From Chryseobacterium taichungense (GTDB lineage Bacteria; Bacteroidota; Bacteroidia; Flavobacteriales; Weeksellaceae), in the NCBI RefSeq assembly GCF_900109935.1, contig NZ_FOBV01000003.1, positions 434,001-498,000 on the forward strand: DNA of 64,000 bases, written 5' to 3'. A program made the position numbers and the translations under genes. Below, in pieces: positions 55,848 to 64,000 of the stretch. The notes beneath the pieces are model-generated. The model worked only from the letters and a program-made list of their open reading frames with translations, ran no database searches and was not told the origin of the DNA. Numbering within the stretch: the stretch's first letter is position 1; every line of letters begins with the position of its first letter.

Positions 55848-56912
55848 AGAACACATGAGAAGAAAATCAAAGATTTTCATGGAGAGTGCCAGATATGCGT
55901 CTCGATTGTCATTCCTGCAGGGAATCCAGACGTAAATCTTTCCATGCGAATCTCTGATACTACGTTGAGATTCCCTTCGGGAAGGACAAACATTGTGTTT
56001 GATTCTTTGTAATTGTATTATATCCCTGGGTTCATGGTTAGAACACAGAAATAAAATCAAAGATTTTCATGGGGAGTGCCAGAATATGCGTCTCGCTTGT
56101 CATTCCTGCAGGGAATCCAGACGTGAATCTTTCCATGCGAATCTCTAATACTACGTTGAGATTCCCTTCGGGAATGACAAACATTGTGTTTGATTCTTTG
56201 TCAATGTATTTATATCCCTGGATGCGAAAAAAAATCAAAGGTTTCATGGGGAGTGCCAGAATATGCGTCTCGCTTGTCATTCCTACAGGAAATCCAGACG
56301 TGAATCTGACCATGCGAATCTCTAATACTACGTTGAGATTCCCTTCGGGAATGACAAACATTGTGTTTGATTCTTTGTCAATGTATTTATATCCCTGGAT
56401 GCGAAAAAAAATCAAAGGTTTCATGGGGAGTATCAGAATATGCATCTCGTTTGTCATTCCCGCAGGGAATCCAGACGTGAATCTTTCCATGCGAATCTCT
56501 AATACTACGTTGAGATTCCCTTCGGGAATGACAAACATTGTGTTTGATTCTTTGTCAATGTATTTATATCCCTGGATGCGAAAAAAAATCAAAGGTTTCA
56601 TGGGGAGTATCAGAATATGCATCTCGTTTGTCATTCCCGCAGGGAATCCAGACGTGAATCTTTCCATGCGAATCTCTAATACTACGTTGAGATTCCCTTC
56701 GGGAATGACAAACATTGTGTTTGATTCTTTGTCAATGTATTTATATCCCTGGATGCGAAAAAAAATCAAAGGTTTCATGGGGAGTGCCAGAATATGCATC
56801 TCGCTTGTCATTCCCGCAGGGAATCCAGACGTGAATCTGACCATGCGAATCTCTAATACTACGTTGAGATTCCCTTCGGGAATGACAAAAATTGTGTTTG
56901 ATTCTGTTTAAA
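55848..56912. repeat. 177-bp tandem repeat array, six copies
   Basis: Unit cores (ttgtcattcc) start at 55,906, 56,097, 56,274, 56,451, 56,628 and 56,805. The last five are exactly 177 bases apart; the first is more diverged, with about 14 extra bases. Each unit holds two small palindromes, attcccGCAgggaat and attcccTTCgggaat, which as a pair form a larger inverted repeat about 85 bases long. Because 177 is 59 codons, long open frames with a 59-residue repeat exist on both strands (56,069-56,911 plus and 56,038-56,844 minus). I regard these as by-products. Confidence 0.9.
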
Positions 56913-56975
56913 TGTATTTTAAATCATTGCGATGTCATTATCTTTTCTGACTTTTGTGGTTAATTCCGAAATCAT

Positions 56976-57220
56976 CGCGCCAAAAAGACTCAAAGTTAAG
57001 CCTTCAGGACTCAACAACCAGGCAAAAAGAGTGGATTTTGAGTATAAAAGACTCAACGACGAGGCAAAAAGACTCAAAAACCAGTCTGAAACACTCAACG
57101 ATCACTCAAAAGAGTGGAATTTGAGTATAAAAGACTCAACGACCAGGCAAAAAGACTCGACGACGAATCTAAAAGGCTCAAAAACCAGCCTAAAAGGTTC
57201 AAATTTGAGGCAAAAAGGAT
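56976..57220 (+). repeat. 21-bp degenerate repeat region
   Basis: The word aaaagactcaacgaccaggca and variants recur with a period near 21 bases (7 codons). In one frame it reads KRLNDEA-type heptads, and after about 57,130 the same words fall in another frame and read KDSTTRQ. The open frame at 56,932-57,258 spans both parts but has no start context or known domain. It may be a decayed coiled-coil gene or a non-coding repeat. It fills the gap between the 177-bp array and polA. Confidence 0.65.
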
Positions 57221-57309
57221 GGTTTTCAACTATTGAAACATCAAATTACATTCATTAATATCTCTGGTTAATCATTCCCATATTTCAATATAAAAAGAAC
57301 ACTTTTTCT

Positions 57310-57317
57310 TATATTTG
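57310..57317 (+). promoter_or_regulatory. -7 element TATATTTG of polA
   Basis: TAnnTTTG match ending only 6 bases before the ATG at 57,324. Transcription would start at or next to the start codon, so the mRNA may be leaderless. It also rules out the in-frame TTG at 57,315. Confidence 0.6.
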
Positions 57318-57323
57318 TTCCTT

Positions 57324-60170
57324 ATGGACAATATAGACGCAACTCAAGATAAAAGATTATTTCTCATTGATGCTTATGCAATGATTTTCAGAGGATATTA
57401 TGCTCTGATCAGGAATCCCAGGCTTACCAGCAAAGGGCTTGATACTTCTGCCATTTTCGGATTTACCAACTCCCTGATCGAGCTGATCAGAAGGGAAAGA
57501 CCTACGCATCTTGCCGTGGTTTTCGATGTGGGTGAGGCAAGCATAAGAACGGGAGATTTTTCAGAATATAAAGCCAACAGAAGCGAAACGCCGGAAGCCA
57601 TTCAGAATGCCATTCCGTATATTCACAGAATTCTGCAGGCCATGCATATTCCTATTTTAGGAGTTCCGGGTTATGAAGCAGATGACGTGATCGGAACAAT
57701 TGCCTGCAAAGCAGAAAAAGAAGGTTATACGACATTCATGGTAACTCCTGATAAGGATTTTGCACAGCTTGTTACCGATAAGATCAAAATTTATAAGCCG
57801 GGGTTAAAAGGCGGGGACATTGAGATTTTAGGTGTAGAAGAAGTTAAAGCCAAATATGAAATTGAAGATCCCAAACAGGTCATTGATTTCCTTGCCATGA
57901 TGGGTGATTCTGTAGATAATATTCCCGGGCTTGAAGGGGTTGGTGAAAAAACAGCCATGAAATTCCTGAAAGAATTCGGAAACATTGAAACGCTTTTAGC
58001 CAACACAGACAAACTGAAAGGCAAGCTTAAAGAAAAAGTAGAAGCTTCGGCAGAGCGTGGAATTTTATCTAAAAAGCTGGCCACCATTATCTGTGACGCC
58101 CCTATTGAATTCCACCAGGAACAGTATGATCTGGAGACTCCCGATTTTGAAAAAGTAAAAGAGGTTTTTGACGAAATAGAATTCAGAAGACTCTATGAAA
58201 ATCTTTACCGTGCTTTTGCGACCACGTCTCCGGGAACTGTTGTAATTGCTGAAGTAGATATCACTGTTGCAGAAACACCACAGCAGAAAGTCGCTCAGGC
58301 AGTCGGACAGCTGGATCTTTTTGCTACCTATGAAGAACTGGATCAGGCGACTTCCACAAAATCTACCATTGAACAGAATGATCATCTGTATCAGTTTATT
58401 GATAATCCTAAAGCTCAGAAGATTCTTGTCCAAAATCTCCTGAAGCAAAAAGTCGTGTGCTTCGATACGGAAACCACTTCATTGAATGAATTGGAAGCCG
58501 AGCTGGTGGGAATGAGTTTCAGCTATAAAAAAGGACTGGCTTACTACATCCCTCTATCGGAAGATCAGGGTGAAGTGCTTCAGACTCTGGAAATTTTCAG
58601 ACCTTTTTTCGAAAAAGAAGATCTCATCAAAGTAGCGCACAATTTGAAGTTTGACTATAAAATCCTCCAAAGATATAATATCACGGTAAAAGGCGCTATG
58701 TTTGACACCATGATCGCCCATTATCTTCTAAATCCTGACGGCAGACACGGAATGGATTATCTTTCTGAAATGTACCTGGGCTACAAACCCGTTTCCATAG
58801 AAACCATCATCGGAAAAAAAGGTAAAAACCAAGGTAATTTCAGGGATGCGGATCTCAGGACTCAAACTGATTATGCCGCGGAAGATGCTGACGTAACTTT
58901 TCAGCTGTATGAGCTTTTTGCCCCACAATTGAAAAAAGAAAACTTAGAAGATCTGTTCTTCAACATAGAAATGCCTTTAATGGAAGTTTTGGCTAAAATG
59001 GAACTGGCCGGAATTTCTCTTGATGAAAAATGGCTTGCCCAGGAAAGCATTGATCTGGAAAATGATCTGAAGCAGCTGGAAGCAAAAATTTTCGAACTTT
59101 CTGGAGAAGAATTTAACGTCAATTCACCCAAGCAGCTTGGAGATATTCTTTTCGAAAAACTGCAGCTCGATCCGAAGGCCAAGAAAACCAAAACCGGACA
59201 ATACGCCACTTCGGAAGATATCCTTCAAAAACTGGCGTCCAAACATGAGATCATCAAGCATATTCTTGAATACAGAACTTATCAGAAATTAAAATCAACC
59301 TATGTGGATGCATTGCCGTCACAGATTGAAAAAACGGATAATCGTGTTCACACTAATTTCTCACAGACCACTGCAGCAACTGGTCGTCTGGCAAGTGTAA
59401 ATCCGAACCTTCAGAACATTCCGATCAGAACGTTGAGAGGTCAGCAGATCCGTGGAGCATTTGTTGCCGGAGAAGGTAAAAAGATCATTTCTGCCGATTA
59501 CTCACAGATTGAACTGCGTCTGATCGCTGAAATTTCCGGTGAAGATAATATGATCAAAGCTTTCCAGAACGGAGAAGATATTCACGCTTCTACAGCGGCG
59601 AGATTATTTGATATTCCACTTGAAGAGGTTTCAAAAATCCAGCGAAGCCAGGCCAAAACCGTAAACTTCGGAATTTTGTACGGACAGGGAGCATTTGCCC
59701 TCGCCGAGCAGACCGGATTATCCAGAAGCGAAGCTAAACAGATGATCGATGCCTATTATGCTACGTATCCGAAACTGAAAGAATACATGGCAGAGCAGGT
59801 GAAAAGAGCCCGGGAAATCGGTTATGTGGAAACCATTCTGGGAAGAAAGCGTCACTTAAAAGATATTAATTCCAATAATTTTGTAGTTCGTGGTCACGCC
59901 GAAAGAAATGCGGTGAACGCCCCAATCCAGGGAAGTGCTGCCGATGTGGTAAAAATGGCGATGATTAAAATTCAAAAAGAGTTGGAAAAGGAAAAGCTAA
60001 AAACCAGAATGCTGTTGCAGGTACATGACGAATTGGTATTTGAATCGCCGGTTGATGAAATTGAAGTTGCCACCAACATCATTAAAATGGAAATGGAAAA
60101 TGCGATTGAGACGCAGGTTCCGTTGCTGGTGGAAGTGGGCGTTGGTAATAACTGGCTGGAAGCGCATTGA
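57324..60170 (+). CDS. polA: DNA polymerase I
   Basis: This 948-residue repair and primer-removal polymerase has a 5'-nuclease domain at residues 1-290 (FLIDAYAMIFRGYYA, then GYEADDVIG and VTPDKDFAQLV). The proofreading exonuclease has its acidic residues in VVCFDTETTSLNELE and AEDADVTFQLY, so it looks active. The polymerase domain has motif A SADYSQIELRLIAEIS (D near 724), motif B RSQAKTVNFGILYGQG and motif C LLQVHDELVFE. All three activities are therefore predicted. The ATG directly follows a -7 element. Confidence 0.95.
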   Translation: MDNIDATQDKRLFLIDAYAMIFRGYYALIRNPRLTSKGLDTSAIFGFTNSLIELIRRERPTHLAVVFDVGEASIRTGDFSEYKANRSETPEAIQNAIPYIHRILQAMHIPILGVPGYEADDVIGTIACKAEKEGYTTFMVTPDKDFAQLVTDKIKIYKPGLKGGDIEILGVEEVKAKYEIEDPKQVIDFLAMMGDSVDNIPGLEGVGEKTAMKFLKEFGNIETLLANTDKLKGKLKEKVEASAERGILSKKLATIICDAPIEFHQEQYDLETPDFEKVKEVFDEIEFRRLYENLYRAFATTSPGTVVIAEVDITVAETPQQKVAQAVGQLDLFATYEELDQATSTKSTIEQNDHLYQFIDNPKAQKILVQNLLKQKVVCFDTETTSLNELEAELVGMSFSYKKGLAYYIPLSEDQGEVLQTLEIFRPFFEKEDLIKVAHNLKFDYKILQRYNITVKGAMFDTMIAHYLLNPDGRHGMDYLSEMYLGYKPVSIETIIGKKGKNQGNFRDADLRTQTDYAAEDADVTFQLYELFAPQLKKENLEDLFFNIEMPLMEVLAKMELAGISLDEKWLAQESIDLENDLKQLEAKIFELSGEEFNVNSPKQLGDILFEKLQLDPKAKKTKTGQYATSEDILQKLASKHEIIKHILEYRTYQKLKSTYVDALPSQIEKTDNRVHTNFSQTTAATGRLASVNPNLQNIPIRTLRGQQIRGAFVAGEGKKIISADYSQIELRLIAEISGEDNMIKAFQNGEDIHASTAARLFDIPLEEVSKIQRSQAKTVNFGILYGQGAFALAEQTGLSRSEAKQMIDAYYATYPKLKEYMAEQVKRAREIGYVETILGRKRHLKDINSNNFVVRGHAERNAVNAPIQGSAADVVKMAMIKIQKELEKEKLKTRMLLQVHDELVFESPVDEIEVATNIIKMEMENAIETQVPLLVEVGVGNNWLEAH

Positions 60171-60188
60171 TTATAAATTTAAATATAA

Positions 60189-60213
60189 AAACTTCCACGA
60201 TTGGTGGAAGTTT
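60189..60213. terminator. Bidirectional terminator after polA
   Basis: aaacttccac/gtggaagttt stem with T-runs on both sides. It serves polA and probably the convergent membrane-protein gene. Confidence 0.85.
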
Positions 60214-60221
60214 TTTGATAT

Positions 60222-60866
60222 TTATCTATTGCCTATATTTGGTATTGTTACCTTTTTTAAATTATCAATTTCCTTATTCATTTTTTCTTCCCAGCCTTTT
60301 CCATTTCTTTTTTCGAGGTAAGGCTTTAAAGTCTCTTCATATTTCTTCTGTCCTTCCCTATCAATGTCGTCAATGATACAGCCTGTATTTTCATAACTTA
60401 TTCCAAATTTTTTTCGGATGTTATCAATTTTGTCAAGCGTTTCAGCTTCGTATTCCGGAATAGAAAATCCACCTGAAAATCGGTAGGTAACATTATCTTT
60501 TTTTATATCTTCCTTAGCCTGTTGAATGTATTTATTTTCAATTTCTTTAATTGCTTTTCGGGTTGATATGTAAGTCGCTGCATCAAAATATATAATGAAT
60601 GTTAACAATACACCGCAGAGTATAGTATATGCTAGAAGAAATTTATTTTTCGGATTTAAACTTTTAATTCTCAAATGACTAATTAACCAGGCAATCACAA
60701 CAAATAAACCCAAAGCGATCAGAAGGTATTGCGGACCGCTTTCCGACACAACCGTCCAAAAGTCAGGTTTCATCGGATACATAATGAGGTAACCGCCTAA
60801 AGTATGCGCTATAATTAGCAACAGTACAATGAAAATATTGATGGTGAGCAGCTTTTTGGAAATCAT
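60222..60866 (-). CDS. Small membrane protein of unknown function
   Basis: This 214-residue protein has three hydrophobic segments in the first 105 residues (TINIFIVLLLIIAHTLGGYL, LLIALGLFVVIAWLIS, FLLAYTILCGVLLTFIIYF) and then a charged soluble tail with KAIKEIENKYIQQAKEDIKK. No family is recognised. The Imm22-like gene ends 51 bases upstream on the same strand. Confidence 0.65.
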   Translation of the reverse strand: MISKKLLTINIFIVLLLIIAHTLGGYLIMYPMKPDFWTVVSESGPQYLLIALGLFVVIAWLISHLRIKSLNPKNKFLLAYTILCGVLLTFIIYFDAATYISTRKAIKEIENKYIQQAKEDIKKDNVTYRFSGGFSIPEYEAETLDKIDNIRKKFGISYENTGCIIDDIDREGQKKYEETLKPYLEKRNGKGWEEKMNKEIDNLKKVTIPNIGNR

Positions 60867-60916
60867 GATTTAATTGATGATAAAGCTAAGGTGAAATAGG
60901 ACAGGTTCAAAGTATT

Positions 60917-61315
60917 TTATGCACTAAATTCGATTCCACCCACATACGTCAGCGAAAAAAAGTCATTTTCGACGGAAACCGGTTTCGGAACCTGGCCTTT
61001 ATTCAGGAAAATGATGGCATTAACCTCAAATTTCAAATTAATCTCATTGAGTCTGTTGACAAGGATCGGCAGCCATTGTTCGGCAAAAGAATATTCTGCA
61101 AATTTTTCATAGATCGTTCTGCTGCCACCTTCAAAACCATATTCTACGAAATCGTGATCGAGCCAGACCGTATCCTGTGATTCCGCGAATTTTGAAATAT
61201 GAATATCATCAGATTCTTCGAGAAGATAATAGTTTTCATCTTCCTCTACAAAATCATAAAAATCTTCTTCACTGTTGAAATTTCCTACCCAAAAATCTAA
61301 TGTATCTGTATTCAT
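60917..61315 (-). CDS. Imm22-like immunity protein, orphan
   Basis: This 132-residue acidic soluble protein begins MNTDTLDFWVGNFNSEEDFY and continues with IHISKFAESQDTVWLDHDFV, which fits the Imm22 (DUF4284) pattern (WVGNF near the start, then a D.DF.E segment). Such proteins normally neutralise a polymorphic toxin encoded just upstream. No toxin gene is near here, so it looks like an orphan immunity gene guarding against other strains, or one adopted for another use. Confidence 0.65.
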   Translation of the reverse strand: MNTDTLDFWVGNFNSEEDFYDFVEEDENYYLLEESDDIHISKFAESQDTVWLDHDFVEYGFEGGSRTIYEKFAEYSFAEQWLPILVNRLNEINLKFEVNAIIFLNKGQVPKPVSVENDFFSLTYVGGIEFSA

Positions 61316-61365
61316 TACTAACTCTTAATTTAAAGCACCAAAGTTATGATAATATTAAAGAAGTA

Positions 61366-61929
61366 TCAGAATCTTGGTACTCTTTTTCCCGATTCACTTT
61401 CCTCAATTGTCTTCTCCAACCTTGAAATTCTTGTCTTTTCCTGCTTCGCGCTCATGATCCAGTGCAACATTACTTTTTTGTACGATGGAGCCTGATTGTT
61501 AAAAAATTCCCATGCTTTTTTATTTCTCCTGAACTGTTTTTCAAATTCCTGACTCAATGTAGCGGTTTCATTTTCATGGGAGTAGACTGCCGATCTTTCT
61601 TCTTTTCTGAGTTCAAAAGCTTTCTGACCCGCTTGGGTCATAAGCCCGGCATTTGTCAGTTCCTCCATCTTTTTTATATTCACGGCACTCCAGATGCTTG
61701 TTGATTTTCTTGGAGTAAACCGGATGCTGTAACTTTCTTCATCAATTGATCTTCTCACGCCGTCAATCCAGCCGAAGCATAAAGCCTGATCTACGGATTC
61801 AGGCCAGGTCATGGACGGTTTTCCGGATCCGACTTTGTAAAAGCCTACCAGCAGTTCTTTTTCTGTCTGATGGTTTTCCTCAAGCCATTGACGGAATTCC
61901 TGCGGTGTTGGGAAGAAGGTGGGTTTCAT
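61366..61929 (-). CDS. YdeI/OmpD-associated family protein
   Basis: This 187-residue soluble protein has FRQWLEENHQTEKELLVGFY, then SVDQALCFGWIDGVRRSIDE and IRFTPRKSTSIWSAVNIKKM, the standard run of the YdeI family, with a C-terminal helical segment ending RISRLEKTIEESESGKR. The family is widespread and tied to stress or antimicrobial-peptide resistance in a few bacteria; the reaction is unknown. Confidence 0.85.
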   Translation of the reverse strand: MKPTFFPTPQEFRQWLEENHQTEKELLVGFYKVGSGKPSMTWPESVDQALCFGWIDGVRRSIDEESYSIRFTPRKSTSIWSAVNIKKMEELTNAGLMTQAGQKAFELRKEERSAVYSHENETATLSQEFEKQFRRNKKAWEFFNNQAPSYKKVMLHWIMSAKQEKTRISRLEKTIEESESGKRVPRF

Positions 61930-61985
61930 TTTTTAAACTTTCATCTAAAATACTTATTTTTCTAATATTTAAGAGTTGGGTGAAA

Positions 61986-62020
61986 AGTTTCGGGCGGGAG
62001 CAAAGCTCCCGCCCGAAACT
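61986..62020. terminator. Perfect 16-bp GC-rich inverted repeat
   Basis: agtttcgggcgggagc and gctcccgcccgaaact pair without a mismatch around AAA. It lies between the toxin-antitoxin pair (ends 62,095) and the YdeI gene start, both minus strand. It is GC-rich against its surroundings. The T-run on the minus strand is weak (TTTTC), so it may be a terminator or an intergenic repeat. Confidence 0.6.
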
Positions 62021-62094
62021 GAATTAAAATACATTTTAATTTTTGAAAGCTAGTAATTTTTGATCTTCTTATTCCCTGAAAAACAAAAAGTTGT

Positions 62095-62397
62095 TCAATA
62101 GTCAGATTTTGAAGTTGGCTCATCCCTTCTTCCATCCCAAACTGAAAGAACAATCAATTCAGAATCGGAAAATTCGTAAAAGACTAAATAATTACGAACA
62201 ATTTTAACTCTTACATTTGCAGCATTTGTTTTTCTTCCTAGGGTTGGGTTTTCAGAGAGTAATTGAAGAGCATCCGTAATTAGCTTATTAAGCTTTATGC
62301 TGAATGTTTTAGACTTGTTTCTGGATATCCAGTATTCAAAGACTTCTTTTCTTTCGATTTGAGCCTTCAGTGTCCAGATTATTTTTCTTTTAGCCAT
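62095..62397 (-). CDS. RelE/ParE-family toxin, second copy
   Basis: This 100-residue protein begins MAKRKIIWTLKAQIERKEVF, paralogous to the toxin at 20,357 (shared FSIKLNKLI, NPTLGRKT against FPESGKRT, and a final strand). It overlaps its antitoxin by 19 bases. The two toxins differ at many positions, so they probably pair with their own antitoxins only. The target cannot be told from sequence. Confidence 0.85.
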   Translation of the reverse strand: MAKRKIIWTLKAQIERKEVFEYWISRNKSKTFSIKLNKLITDALQLLSENPTLGRKTNAANVRVKIVRNYLVFYEFSDSELIVLSVWDGRRDEPTSKSDY

Positions 62398-62615
62398 TGT
62401 TCAATATCCTGATTGGCTTGTTCGTCGGTAAGAAATGCAGAACTCTTATATTCCTGTTGGGCTTCTGCAATTCTGTCTTTTTGAGAATCGGTAAGAATAT
62501 ATTCACCAGTATCCAATTCAAAATCTAAAAGCTTTTGAATCTCCTCAACAATCCTTCGTTCTTTCAGTTGAGTAATTCTTTGGATTAAATTAATTTTTAA
62601 ATCTGATGCATTCAT
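62379..62615 (-). CDS. Antitoxin of the second ParE-type pair
   Basis: This 78-residue acidic protein begins MNASDLKINLIQRITQLKER and ends NQDIEQWLKEK. It resembles the antitoxin at 20,638 at both ends. The ATG at 62,615 follows a TACATTTG element and an AAAAGG ribosome site; the longer frame to 62,636 starts inside the promoter. Confidence 0.8.
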   Translation of the reverse strand: MNASDLKINLIQRITQLKERRIVEEIQKLLDFELDTGEYILTDSQKDRIAEAQQEYKSSAFLTDEQANQDIEQWLKEK

Positions 62616-62633
62616 CCTTTTGAATTTTATATT

Positions 62634-62641
62634 CAAATGTA
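62634..62641 (-). promoter_or_regulatory. -7 element TACATTTG of the second toxin-antitoxin pair
   Basis: Minus-strand TAnnTTTG match 18 bases before the antitoxin ATG. Confidence 0.65.
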
Positions 62642-62652
62642 AAGAATTTTCT

Positions 62653-64000
62653 CTAAACCAACGGCAGCAAAAAATAAAAACTACTCCCCTGATTCAGCGA
62701 GCTTTTCACGCCGATTTCACCATGTTGTTTTTCAATAAAGTTTTTTGAAATAGCTAGTCCGAGTCCGGTACCGTTCTGATGTTCGCCCGGAACCTGGAAA
62801 TAGCGGTCGAAGATCTGACGGTGGTATTGTTCCTCAATTCCTTTTCCGCTATCGGTAACGCTGAATTTTACGGATGTTTCATATTTCTCCACCTTTACGG
62901 AAATGCTTTCATCCTGAAAAGAATGCTTAATGGCGTTGCTTAGGAAGTTATTCATCACCCAAACGGTTTTATCAAAATCGGCTGCAACAAGATCCGAATC
63001 TTCAACTTCAAACTGGGTTTTAATGGAAATATTCTTCTGCTCTGCAAGTTTTTCCACATTTTTGATCGCAGTCTGAACCATCTCTTTCGGAGAGCAATGT
63101 TCGATATTTAACCTGATATTTCCTGTTTCAACCTGTGATAAATTCAAAAGTTCTGCGGTAATATTCAGGAGGCGCTGTCCGTCTTCATTGATCCCGTTCA
63201 ACAGCTCTTTCTGTTGTTCATTCAATTCTCCGAATTTTTGGTTTTCTAAAAGCTGTACACCCATTTTAATGGCCGAAATAGGTGTTTTTAATTCATGTGA
63301 AATGGTCGCAATAAAATTGGTTTTGGCAAAATCCAGCTCTTTGAAGGGCGTAATATTTCTGAGAAGAATCACTCTTCCGATGTACTTTTTCTCTTTCTCG
63401 CCGGTTTTTACAATATTGATCGGAATAACATCCTGCTCAAAATAATTCTCCTTATGACCGGAAACAATTTTAATAGGTTCTTTTTGAGGATGATCTATAT
63501 TTTTCAGCAGTTCCCTGATCAGATCGTTATTGACTGCTACTTCATGAACAGTTTTTCCAATAATTTCTTCTTTATTTAAATTCGTAATTTTTAAAGCTTC
63601 ATCATTAATCATGTAGATGAAATGATTTTCATCCAGGCCAATTACTGCATCGTGCATGTTGTTGACAAGCGTTTCGATGCGCTTTTTATCCATCAGCTGT
63701 TTAGACAGTGTACTGCTTTCATATTCCTGAAGCTTTTCAGCCATGACATTAAATGATTCCGCAAGATCATTGAATTCCTCACTTCCTTTAAAATGAACCC
63801 TTTCGCTATAATTTTTATTGGCAATCTGCCGGATACTTGAAGTGAGCTGACTAATCGGTTCTGCAATGGTCTGCGGAAGATTAAACAACAGTACAAAAGC
63901 GATGAGGAAACATACCGTTCCGAGGCTGACAATCCAGAATGTTGCGTTTTCTGCAGTGATAATAGCCATATCACTTTTCCGTTCGATTCCTTTCATATTC
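62653..64000 (-). CDS. Sensor histidine kinase, 5' end beyond the window
   Basis: The frame stays open to the window edge, so the N-terminal sensor part is missing. Visible in order are a membrane helix (FWIVSLGTVCFLIAFVLLF), a HAMP domain (PISQLTSSIRQIANKNYSER), a PAS domain (MHDAVIGLDENHFIYMINDE), the phospho-accepting His in FIATISHELKTPISAIK, and an ATPase domain with NNFLSNAIKHSF, DSGKGIEEQ and GTGLGLAISKNF. The layout matches NtrY/KinB-like kinases. The partner regulator is not in the window. Confidence 0.9.
   Translation of the reverse strand, partial: NMKGIERKSDMAIITAENATFWIVSLGTVCFLIAFVLLFNLPQTIAEPISQLTSSIRQIANKNYSERVHFKGSEEFNDLAESFNVMAEKLQEYESSTLSKQLMDKKRIETLVNNMHDAVIGLDENHFIYMINDEALKITNLNKEEIIGKTVHEVAVNNDLIRELLKNIDHPQKEPIKIVSGHKENYFEQDVIPINIVKTGEKEKKYIGRVILLRNITPFKELDFAKTNFIATISHELKTPISAIKMGVQLLENQKFGELNEQQKELLNGINEDGQRLLNITAELLNLSQVETGNIRLNIEHCSPKEMVQTAIKNVEKLAEQKNISIKTQFEVEDSDLVAADFDKTVWVMNNFLSNAIKHSFQDESISVKVEKYETSVKFSVTDSGKGIEEQYHRQIFDRYFQVPGEHQNGTGLGLAISKNFIEKQHGEIGVKSSLNQGSSFYFLLPLV

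Noticed and set aside
56038..56911. Overlapping ORFs of 280 aa (plus) and 268 aa (minus) made of 59-residue repeats
   Set aside because: They simply follow the 177-bp tandem repeat on both strands at once, have no family resemblance and no promoter or ribosome site, so they are not called as genes.
55848..56912. Possible CRISPR array
   Set aside because: Units are 177 bases and nearly identical along their full length; there are no spacers.
56932..57258. A 108-aa gene between the 177-bp array and polA
   Set aside because: It consists of 21-bp repeats that switch reading frame midway and has no start signal; recorded as repeat instead.
61462..62027. Plus-strand ORFs opposite the YdeI gene
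   Set aside because: The minus-strand protein has clear family motifs along its full length; the plus-strand frames are shadows.

Overview
The window looks like the chromosome of a Bacteroidota bacterium, most likely a Chryseobacterium-type member of the Flavobacteriales. The signs are low GC, many starts preceded by the Bacteroidota -7 element TAnnTTTG, an adjacent SusC/SusD pair, a type IX secretion sorting domain, a GSCFA protein and an S46 dipeptidyl-peptidase. The genus is inferred from remembered gene order and protein similarity; no search was run.

Region 1 (about 1-11,300, all minus strand) is the accessory part. Read in transcription order it starts with a 1209-residue and a 523-residue protein, neither with a signal peptide; the second looks like a tail fibre. 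After a terminator come an 85-residue protein, a full-length polymorphic toxin (556 aa) ending in a predicted HExxH metallopeptidase, and its immunity gene. Behind these lies a row of orphan toxin-tip/immunity units, several of them broken. Three of the units begin with a remnant of the linker that joins body to tip in the full-length toxin, and four unit boundaries carry a similar hairpin (CTCCGAAG or CTCTGAAG). One unit is a near copy of the intact toxin-immunity pair, with most differences confined to one short patch in each protein.

Region 2 (11,900-32,460) is mostly core: hpt-adk-obg, a beta-barrel protein, a DUF6438 lipoprotein, two DEAD-box helicases, a TatD hydrolase, GSCFA and DUF4269 genes, a polyprenyl synthetase, a ParE-type toxin-antitoxin pair, a Pit phosphate transporter with its DUF47 partner, a small surface-glycan cluster (FkbM methyltransferase, flippase, two glycosyltransferases), aspartate ammonia-lyase and a lipoprotein amidase.

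Region 3 (32,500-37,650) has five tRNA genes, Ser-Pro-Arg and then a second Pro-Arg pair, followed by prmA, an approximately 167-bp imperfect tandem repeat array and an SDR oxidoreductase.

Region 4 (37,790-44,971) is a SusC/SusD pair with a secreted calcineurin-type phosphoesterase, next to a secreted glycerophosphodiester phosphodiesterase. Together these suggest uptake linked to phosphoester breakdown.

Region 5 (45,100-64,000) has ligA, a T9SS-exported leucine-rich-repeat protein, an MgtC-family membrane protein, an S46 peptidase with the DPP11 specificity arginine, an M16 peptidase, a 177-bp tandem repeat array with a 21-bp degenerate repeat beside it, polA, a membrane protein, an orphan Imm22-like gene, a YdeI-family protein, a second ParE-type pair and a sensor histidine kinase cut by the window edge.
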